Assembly: GCA_021731385.1 (NCBI GenBank)
Contig: JAKFXM010000056.1
Coordinates: forward strand, 1 to 9,713
Reading direction: 5' to 3'
Source: Methanobacteriota archaeon
GTDB taxonomy: Archaea > Altiarchaeota > Altiarchaeia > IMC4 > QMZM01
DNA length: 9,713 nucleotides
Each line of letters opens with the position of its first letter. Within the stretch, counting starts at the first letter, position 1. A program made the translations under genes and the position numbers. The notes under the pieces were generated by a model that was not told the DNA's origin, ran no database searches, and saw only the letters and a program-made list of their open reading frames with translations. Positions 5,346 through 9,713 of the stretch are shown here, piece by piece.

Positions 5346-5374
5346 ATTAGTTTGTTTTATTTAAAATAACTAAT
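5346..5374. promoter_or_regulatory. Promoter of the DUF92 gene flanked by an inverted repeat
   Basis: The inverted repeat ATTAGTT (5346-5352)/AACTAAT (5368-5374) brackets the minus-strand TATA-like element at 5355-5366, itself nearly palindromic. A regulator binding the arms would block TBP. It may also be chance in AT-rich DNA. Confidence 0.35.
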
Positions 5375-5404
5375 TTGGATTGATTTTTATTCTCGTACTA
5401 CCTT

Positions 5405-5412
5405 TTTATATA
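5405..5412 (+). promoter_or_regulatory. TATA box of the OB-fold/serB operon
   Basis: TTTATATA is centred about 27.5 bases before ATG 5436 and no ribosome binding site is present, so the operon mRNA is probably leaderless. Confidence 0.6.
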
Positions 5413-5435
5413 CCTGTTCGGTAATTTTAGATACA

Positions 5436-5720
5436 ATGAAAGTGAATGAAATCCAGCCAAATGCGGCAATCGACACCCTTGAGGTTGAGGTTGTTGAGAT
5501 TGAAGAGCCAAGGGAATTTACGAACTTCAGGGGCAATGGAAGGGTAGCAAACGCAAAGATCAAGGATGCAAGCGGTGAGGTAAAACTGACGCTTTGGAAT
5601 GAGCAGATTGATCAGGTTGAAGCAGGTAAGACGATTGTCATAGAAAACGGATGGGCAAAGGAGTACCGTGGGGAAATACAGGTAGGTACTGGGAAATTCG
5701 GAAAGATTACGATCAAGTAG
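5436..5720 (+). CDS. Single OB-fold nucleic-acid-binding protein (archaeal SSB-like)
   Basis: The 94 residues form one OB-fold like crenarchaeal SSB and the eukaryotic SOSS-B subunit. Strands are visible as DTLEVEVVEIEEPREF, RVANAKIKDASGEVKLTLW, KTIVIENGWAKEYRGEIQV and KFGKITIK. The hallmark IKDASGEVKLTLWNEQIDQV (with the strand-3 Trp) and IENGWAKEY match the Sulfolobus SSB pattern (DETGRVKLTLW, IENAW). It should bind single-stranded DNA or RNA in the cytosol. Unlike the Sulfolobus SSB it has no flexible acidic C-terminal tail after the fold, so it may lack partner-recruiting function or work as one subunit of a larger complex. It is the first gene of a probable two-gene transcript: serB begins 11 bases after its stop. 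No replication or repair gene is adjacent, so its pairing with serB may be chance. Confidence 0.88.
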   Translation: MKVNEIQPNAAIDTLEVEVVEIEEPREFTNFRGNGRVANAKIKDASGEVKLTLWNEQIDQVEAGKTIVIENGWAKEYRGEIQVGTGKFGKITIK

Positions 5721-5730
5721 GCTTCTTCTT

Positions 5731-6912
5731 ATGGAAAAGGATTTGCTCGTCGTTACAGTTTTGGGTAGAGACCGTGAGGGACTTGTAGCAAGGATTACAG
5801 AGGACATTGCAACTGCCAATGCCAATATTGTGGATATAGAGCAGAACGTAATCCATGGATTGTTTTCTATGTTCATGCTGATAGACATTTCTAATTCTGA
5901 TTCAGGATCCGGAAAGATATGTGCGGATCTCCTTCGTGCCGGAAAGAGTCTAAATGCTGAGATCTCCATAACCCCTTTCAGGGAATATGGTGGGTATAAC
6001 CCCACAGACGGGAAAAGTCTGCTTGTAATGACAATAATGGGCGTTGATCGTCCTGGAATTGTTGCGGGTGTTTCGAAATCCCTCTACAAACTTGGGACCA
6101 ATATAGAGAGGATGAGGATGATTGCAAGAGGGGAATTGATTACAATGGAAATGATCGTGAATTCCAAGGGGATCAGCATAAATACTCTTAGACAGGAAAT
6201 GCGCCGAGTGGGTGATAGCCTCGGCATTGATATAATTGTGCAACCCGAAGACCTTTCACGATGGAGAAAGCGTCTTGTTGTATTTGATATGGATGGAACA
6301 ATTGTTGATGTGGAAATTATAGACGAGATGGCGAGGGTTGCGGGCGTTGGGAATGAGGTCTCTGAAATCACTTCAAAAGGGATGGAGGGGAAGATTGAAT
6401 TCAAGGAATCACTGAAGAAAAGGGTTGCGATGCTGAAAGGCATGCATGTTTCAAAATTGAAGAAAATAAGGGACAACATGAAATTAACCCCCGGTTCAGA
6501 GGAATTGATCAAAACCTTGAGGGATATGGGATTCAAACTTGCACTCATAAGCGGCGGTTTTAGTTATTTCACGGATGCTTTAAAGGAAAGGCTTGGATTT
6601 GACTATGCATACGGAAATGAACTGGTAATAAGGAATGGCAGGCTAACAGGCAGGGTTCGCGGAAAAATAATAGACCCGAAGAGAAAGGCAGAAATCCTGA
6701 ATGAACTGGCAAAGAAGGAGGGTATATCAAAAAAGGAGATTGTTGCCATCGGCGATGGGGCAAATGACAGGATAATGCTGAAAAATGCCGGCTTGGGGAT
6801 AGCATTCAATGCAAAGGACGTTCTGAAGGATGTTGCTGACGGGAGTATAACAAAGAACAATCTGAAAGGTCTGATGTACTGCTTGGGGATTAATGGGAGA
6901 ATGGAGAGGTAA
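5731..6912 (+). CDS. serB: Phosphoserine phosphatase with two N-terminal ACT domains
   Basis: The enzyme removes phosphate from L-phosphoserine, the last step of serine synthesis. Of its 393 residues, about 4-80 (LLVVTVLGRDREGLVARI) and 96-172 (LLVMTIMGVDRPGIVAGV) are ACT domains, expected to bind an amino acid for feedback control. Residues 180-393 are the HAD phosphatase: motif I FDMDGT (185-190, nucleophile Asp186 and acid Asp188), Glu195 in VEIIDE at the substrate site, the cap phrase MEGKIEFKESLKKRV, motif II SGG (274-276), motif III Lys319 in DPKRKAEI, and motif IV GDGAND (341-346). All catalytic residues are present, and the body resembles the Methanocaldococcus SerB pattern. ATG 5731 starts directly at the first ACT strand. 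There is no clear Shine-Dalgarno in the 11-base gap after the OB-fold gene, so translation may be coupled. I expect serine or a related amino acid to be the ligand, but the sequence does not show which. Confidence 0.95.
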   Translation: MEKDLLVVTVLGRDREGLVARITEDIATANANIVDIEQNVIHGLFSMFMLIDISNSDSGSGKICADLLRAGKSLNAEISITPFREYGGYNPTDGKSLLVMTIMGVDRPGIVAGVSKSLYKLGTNIERMRMIARGELITMEMIVNSKGISINTLRQEMRRVGDSLGIDIIVQPEDLSRWRKRLVVFDMDGTIVDVEIIDEMARVAGVGNEVSEITSKGMEGKIEFKESLKKRVAMLKGMHVSKLKKIRDNMKLTPGSEELIKTLRDMGFKLALISGGFSYFTDALKERLGFDYAYGNELVIRNGRLTGRVRGKIIDPKRKAEILNELAKKEGISKKEIVAIGDGANDRIMLKNAGLGIAFNAKDVLKDVADGSITKNNLKGLMYCLGINGRMER

Positions 6913-6955
6913 TCCCTAACTGTGTTTTATCAGTTCTTGTTTTAATTCCAGATTA

Positions 6956-6963
6956 TTTAAATA
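6956..6963 (+). promoter_or_regulatory. TATA box of the toxin-antitoxin operon
   Basis: TTTAAATA is centred 29 bases before ATG 6989, predicting a leaderless or 1-3 nt leader transcript for the PIN gene. Confidence 0.55.
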
Positions 6964-6988
6964 TATGTAATACATTTATTATTATTGT

Positions 6989-7480
6989 ATGACAATTATA
7001 ACTGATGCAACTTCATTAATACTTTTAGCTAAGGTGGATTTATTAGAAATCTTTGTAGATAGAAATGATGTCATTGTGCCAAGATTAGCGTATGAAGAAG
7101 TGATTAAGGGAAAGGATAAAGGAAGGGAGGATAGCATGTTATTAGAAAGACTTGTAGCAGAAAAAAAGCTATTGATAGTATCACCAAATAAGGCAATGAA
7201 AAATAAAATCGAAAAGTTATTCAATCTTAGGGGTGGTGAACTTGAGGTTGTAACCCTTGCATTTGGAAAGAAACACACAATATTGACGGATGACAAGAAA
7301 TGCTTGAATGCTGCAAAAGCCATGAAAATTGATTTCATAACCTCTTTGGATATGGTTGTAGCTATGTACAGAAAAGGTGCTATAGGCAAAGAAACTGCGC
7401 GGGAGTGTGTCAATGGACTGGAAGAATATGGGTGGTACACCAAGGATTTAATTAAAAGTTATCAGGAGATGATAAAATGA
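6989..7480 (+). CDS. PIN-domain ribonuclease toxin (DUF3368-like)
   Basis: The 163-residue protein is a PIN-fold nuclease, probably cleaving RNA when its partner is lost. The acidic site is visible: Asp6 in ITDATSLI, Glu36/Glu37 in LAYEEVI, Glu84 in RGGELEVVTLA, and Asp101/Asp102 in ILTDDKKC, with TSLDMVVAM later in the fold. The order and spacing match DUF3368-type VapC relatives that pair with UPF0175 antitoxins. The GGE-x-E step and LTDDKKCLNAAKA are typical. The last residues are helical and charged and may contact the antitoxin. Its stop overlaps the next start by 4 bases (ATGA at 7477-7480), so translation is coupled. The gene is first in the operon; antitoxins more often come first. 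Cellular RNA targets cannot be told from sequence. Confidence 0.88.
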   Translation: MTIITDATSLILLAKVDLLEIFVDRNDVIVPRLAYEEVIKGKDKGREDSMLLERLVAEKKLLIVSPNKAMKNKIEKLFNLRGGELEVVTLAFGKKHTILTDDKKCLNAAKAMKIDFITSLDMVVAMYRKGAIGKETARECVNGLEEYGWYTKDLIKSYQEMIK

Positions 7481-7788
7481 TGAAAAATGTTTCAATAAGA
7501 TTGAGGGAAGACTTTATGAAAGAAGCTGAAAAATTAGCAAGATTAGAGTTTGTTGATAGGTCTGTGATAATAAGAGAGGCCTTAGAAAAGGGTTTTTCTG
7601 ATGTTAGATTGGAAATAGCAATAGAAATGTTTAGCAAAGGCAAGGCATCTACAAGCGAAGCTGCAGAAATAGCCGGGTTAAGCATAGGAGAGATGATGGA
7701 CGAGTTAGTCAAAAGAGGAGTAAGGCCGAACATAACCAGGGAGGATATAAGAGGTAGTTTGGAAGCAGCACTAAGGGCTATGAGGTAA
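7477..7788 (+). CDS. UPF0175-like antitoxin with RHH-type N-terminus
   Basis: The 103-residue protein is the likely antitoxin of the PIN gene. Residues about 4-45 look like a ribbon-helix-helix unit: strand VSIRLRE, helix EDFMKEAEKLARLEF, then DRSVIIREALEKGF. Residues about 47-80 carry a helix-turn-helix of UPF0175 type (RLEIAIEMFSKGKASTSEAA, then EIAGLSIGEMMDELVKRGV). The tail NITREDIRGSLEAALRAM probably binds the toxin. ATG 7477 or the adjacent ATG 7480 can start it; AGGAG at 7464-7468 lies 8 or 11 bases upstream, so 7477 is favoured. As a DNA-binding antitoxin it would be expected to repress the promoter at 6956-6963. No clean palindrome is visible there, so the operator is unclear. Confidence 0.85.
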   Translation: MMKNVSIRLREDFMKEAEKLARLEFVDRSVIIREALEKGFSDVRLEIAIEMFSKGKASTSEAAEIAGLSIGEMMDELVKRGVRPNITREDIRGSLEAALRAMR

Positions 7789-7795
7789 TGAAGGC

Positions 7796-7880
7796 ATTTT
7801 AGCCAGCATCTCCTCAATATTCTGCCTTCCCAGGCAAAAAACCGGTGCTAAAATTCCCTAATTCTATAAAAATTTTTTAA
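7796..7880 (+). other. Structured 3' region and possible terminator after the toxin-antitoxin operon
   Basis: ATTTTAGC (7796-7803) is complementary to GCTAAAAT (7847-7854), and the loop holds a small hairpin TGCCT-TCCC-AGGCA. A run of six T follows at 7873-7878, which could end transcription in archaea. A small RNA is possible, but the long 43-nt loop makes it uncertain. The rest of the 7789-7919 gap shows nothing else. Confidence 0.35.
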
Positions 7881-7887
7881 GCAAAAA

Positions 7888-7896
7888 GTATTTATT
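7888..7896 (+). promoter_or_regulatory. TATA-like box for the gene at 7920
   Basis: GTATTTATT is centred 28 bases before ATG 7920, the same spacing as the other leaderless genes here, and supports that start. Confidence 0.45.
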
Positions 7897-7919
7897 CCAC
7901 AAAAACAAATTCTTTATTA

Positions 7920-8279
7920 ATGACAGAATGGCGGCTTCGACAACAAGCTGAAGATGGAAATATGGAATTTGAAAAAGAGAAGGGACCTACAAAAAATACT
8001 GTAAAAGTCTTCATTAATTACAATTGTAATCTTAGGTGTGAAAAACATTTTGATCTTCTACGTTTTAAATCAAAGTCTAATGTTAGGATGGACATAAGTG
8101 ATTGCAAAACTGAAGAAGAAATACAGAGATTATACCAAGAAAAAGAAAAGTTTGAAGACGACCCCGTGTATCTCCAAGGTGCAATAAATGAATTAAGGCA
8201 TTACCCACAAAAAATTGTAGCCGACATCCTCCTACCCCATGGAATAAGAGAGATGAAAAAGATTTTAGAATCTGGATGA
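7920..8279 (+). CDS. Unrecognised 119-residue protein
   Basis: I do not recognise this protein. It is hydrophilic, with no signal peptide or membrane segment. The N-terminal 27 residues are charged. Then VKVFINYNCNLRCEKHFDLL contains Cys36, Cys40 and His43, spaced like the CxxxCxxC cluster of radical-SAM enzymes (which often reads CNLRCxxC) but with His for the third Cys and no following TIM-barrel. A second half of helices (TEEEIQRLYQEKEKFEDDPV and LQGAINELRHYPQKIVADIL) ends LPHGIREMKKILESG. The first ATG (7920) has a TATA box 28 bases upstream. An internal ATG at 7962 would remove 14 residues. The gene converges on pyrH with a 14-base gap. It could be a small metal-binding protein, a decayed remnant, or a lineage-specific protein. 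Confidence 0.6.
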   Translation: MTEWRLRQQAEDGNMEFEKEKGPTKNTVKVFINYNCNLRCEKHFDLLRFKSKSNVRMDISDCKTEEEIQRLYQEKEKFEDDPVYLQGAINELRHYPQKIVADILLPHGIREMKKILESG

Positions 8280-8293
8280 TAAAAACTAAAAAT

Positions 8294-8977
8294 TCACCCA
8301 TTCCTAATCACAGTCCCCACAAATTTCTTCCCGGCAATGGCATTCTTAATATTCTCTAAGTTATTTCCATTTAGGAATATTGCTCTTATCTTTGATCTTT
8401 GAATTACCTTTGCAGCAAGTATATCTATCAATTTATAATTCCCGGCATCAAGGGAATGTGATTTCACAATATCAACAAGCCGGTCTGCAGACAATTCCTC
8501 ATACATTACGGCATCCCTGTATTTCTTTGGATCTTTGTCATAAATTCCATCAACATTTGTAGCGTTTATCAGCAAATCCGCATTTATGTAATCCGCAAGG
8601 ATTGCAGAAACAGCATCTGTGCTGTGTCCCGGATGCGTTCCCCCCATAACAACGATTTTATTGGAGTCTACCAGGTTTCTTGCTGTTTCAAAATCCCCTA
8701 GGGGCTCAGAATTTGTGTCTTCACCGATTGCAGCAATCATAAGCCTTGAATTCAGCCTTGTGGCTTCTATACCAATTAGATCGCAAAATGTTTCGTTTGC
8801 CCCGAATCTGCGAGCAGGCTCTATGTATTTTCTTGCCAGTCTGCCTCCGCCGGTAACTATTGCGATTCCATGCCTTTTATGAAGCTCTTTTGCAAAGCCC
8901 GCAAATTTTTTGAAGTACTCCTCATTGATGCCATCAGGAACGATGACCGATCCGCCAAGTGATATGACAATTTTCAT
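8294..8977 (-). CDS. pyrH: UMP kinase, archaeal type
   Basis: The enzyme phosphorylates UMP to UDP with ATP in pyrimidine nucleotide synthesis. The 227 residues carry the amino-acid-kinase fold: MKIVISLGGSVIVPDGINEE at the phosphate loop, IAIVTGGGRLARKYI, CDLIGIEATRLNSRL at the UMP site, VVMGGTHPGHSTDAVSAILA, and LLINATNVDGIYDKDPKKY at the ATP site. Length matches archaeal homohexameric PyrH. The start is set at the ATG complementary to 8975-8977 because the family begins with this MKI-V strand. An in-frame ATG at 9046 would add 23 residues (Phe/Pro-rich) read through hairpin DNA, so I reject it. The usual position for a TATA box is occupied by a hairpin (8987-9016), so its promoter is not obvious. 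It converges on the unknown gene at 7920. Confidence 0.96.
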   Translation of the reverse strand: MKIVISLGGSVIVPDGINEEYFKKFAGFAKELHKRHGIAIVTGGGRLARKYIEPARRFGANETFCDLIGIEATRLNSRLMIAAIGEDTNSEPLGDFETARNLVDSNKIVVMGGTHPGHSTDAVSAILADYINADLLINATNVDGIYDKDPKKYRDAVMYEELSADRLVDIVKSHSLDAGNYKLIDILAAKVIQRSKIRAIFLNGNNLENIKNAIAGKKFVGTVIRNG

Positions 8978-8986
8978 TATATTGGT

Positions 8987-9016
8987 CCGGTTTTTCTTTG
9001 GAAAAGAAAACGCCGG
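8987..9016. repeat. Hairpin with 3-nt loop upstream of pyrH
   Basis: TTTTCTTT (8992-8999)/AAAGAAAA (9003-9010) form a perfect 8-bp stem with loop GGA, enclosed by CCGG (8987-8990) and CCGG (9013-9016). It occupies bases 10-39 upstream of pyrH, where a promoter would be expected, and resembles the short-loop hairpins of the left arrays. Confidence 0.6.
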
Positions 9017-9049
9017 TAAAAAGAAGGGAAATTCGCCTCGCGGCAAATT

Positions 9050-9084
9050 CGATTGAATTAAATCTAATTTAGATTTAACGATTG
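9050..9084. mobile_element. Single hairpin between CGATTG direct repeats
   Basis: CGATTG at 9050-9055 and 9079-9084 flanks TTAAATCTA (9058-9066)/TAGATTTAA (9070-9078), a perfect 9-bp stem with loop ATT. The layout, a short-loop hairpin within a short direct repeat, matches the 53-bp insertion in THEP1 but with one hairpin. A 6-bp repeat in AT-rich DNA could be chance. Confidence 0.5.
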
Positions 9085-9092
9085 GAATTTAA

Positions 9093-9662
9093 TTACGAAT
9101 AATTCGCATTATTGGCATTAAAAACAGCTATAACGCTGTCGTTCATCGGTATTATCCTGTCGCAATTTCCCACCAATCTGAAAAATTGTATAAGTCCTTC
9201 TTTATCGTACCATTTGAAAAATCCATTGTTTATGCCGTCATGGTCAAGTATCGATACAAGGTGCGGGATTGTAAATCCATCGTTGAACGGCTCGCAGACA
9301 ATAGTCATTTTATCCCGTTTTATCAGGTTCTCAAGAAGGGCCCTGTGCTCTTTGACATGATGTAGGACGTCTATCATAATCACCGCGTCAAAGGCGTTGA
9401 ATTCGTTCTGCGGCACAGACGTGAAATCGCCGCAAAAAACGGACCTGCCCCTTTTCCTCCCATATTCTATAAAACGCCGGTTCAAATCAAGGCCGGTATA
9501 ACTGCCCTTTATGTAATCATTCAGCATGCCCGTCCCGCATCCGAGCTCTATCACGCTTCTTTCCCCTACAAGTTCGCTTATCGCCCTCTGCCTTTCATCC
9601 GAATGCATCGTCCTGACGACAAATTCATAAAACCCCGGAAAATGATAAAGTGGACTTTTCAT
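9093..9662 (-). CDS. Class I SAM-dependent methyltransferase
   Basis: The 189 residues have a Rossmann methyltransferase core: motif I VIELGCGTG (37-45) binding AdoMet, GLDLN (57-61) with the acidic residue that binds the ribose, CGDF (77-80), and FDAVIMIDVLHHV (91-103), the motif seen in methyltransferases of small molecules, lipids or quinones. After strand TIVCEPF the C-terminal part (VSILDHDGINNGFFKWYDKE) is divergent, so the substrate cannot be named. The N-terminal MKSPLYHFPGFYEFVVRTMH is a short helix that often caps the active site. No membrane segment is present. The gene points the same way as pyrH, 115 bases upstream of it across hairpin DNA, so co-transcription is possible but the gap argues against a tight operon. 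The C-terminal residues FNANNANYS are Asn-rich and may be a recent extension. Confidence 0.9.
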   Translation of the reverse strand: MKSPLYHFPGFYEFVVRTMHSDERQRAISELVGERSVIELGCGTGMLNDYIKGSYTGLDLNRRFIEYGRKRGRSVFCGDFTSVPQNEFNAFDAVIMIDVLHHVKEHRALLENLIKRDKMTIVCEPFNDGFTIPHLVSILDHDGINNGFFKWYDKEGLIQFFRLVGNCDRIIPMNDSVIAVFNANNANYS

Positions 9663-9713
9663 TATATCGTGAAAAAATTACACATTAACTATGTATTTTG
9701 GTCTATTTAATTT

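Noticed and set aside
5427..6548. Long minus-strand ORFs opposite the OB-fold and serB genes
   Set aside because: They are antisense shadows; the plus-strand proteins have full family motifs.
8978..9046. 23-residue N-terminal extension of UMP kinase
   Set aside because: The family starts at MKIVISLGG; the extension reads through a hairpin and has no family counterpart.

Overview
The window looks archaeal. Most genes sit behind an AT-rich TATA-like box centred about 26-29 bases before the start codon, which fits leaderless transcripts. The proteins are archaeal types: archaeal-type UMP kinase, an ACT-ACT-HAD phosphoserine phosphatase, a DUF92 membrane protein, a single OB-fold SSB-like protein, and a lipoprotein with a threonine-rich stalk and lamin-tail domain. 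I cannot assign the lineage; a euryarchaeal-grade or uncultivated archaeon is a guess.

Layout. Bases 1-1186 hold a decayed THEP1-type NTPase gene cut up by blocks of hairpin DNA: an array from the left edge to about 449, a 268-bp array at 666-933 and a 53-bp double hairpin at 1031-1083. Outside these blocks the THEP1 protein reads clearly, so the blocks can be seen as insertions, two of them between short direct repeats. Then comes purD (1238-2569). Bases 2566-3915 are an accessory patch of four small genes, three of them winged-helix (one frameshifted) and one an unnamed archaeal family; the last has a perfect 17-bp palindrome near its predicted transcription start. On the minus strand follow a lamin-tail lipoprotein and a DUF92 membrane protein. 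Divergent from these is a two-gene OB-fold/serB operon. Next come a PIN toxin/antitoxin pair, an unrecognised 119-residue protein, UMP kinase (minus), and a small SAM methyltransferase (minus). The pyrH-methyltransferase gap carries further hairpins, one between 6-bp direct repeats.

How the genes work together. purD (purine), pyrH (pyrimidine) and serB (serine) are housekeeping metabolism and are not physically coupled except OB-fold/serB. The toxin/antitoxin pair, the small regulators and the unknown ORF are accessory genes between them.

The most unusual content is the hairpin DNA. Units differ in arm sequence but keep the architecture: perfect arms, mostly 3-nt loops, fixed linkers. Two 86-bp cloverleaf-like copies at 753-838 and 849-934 differ at four stem pairs by compensatory double changes while their linkers are identical. 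This suggests a mobile or self-expanding palindromic element family for which I know no name.
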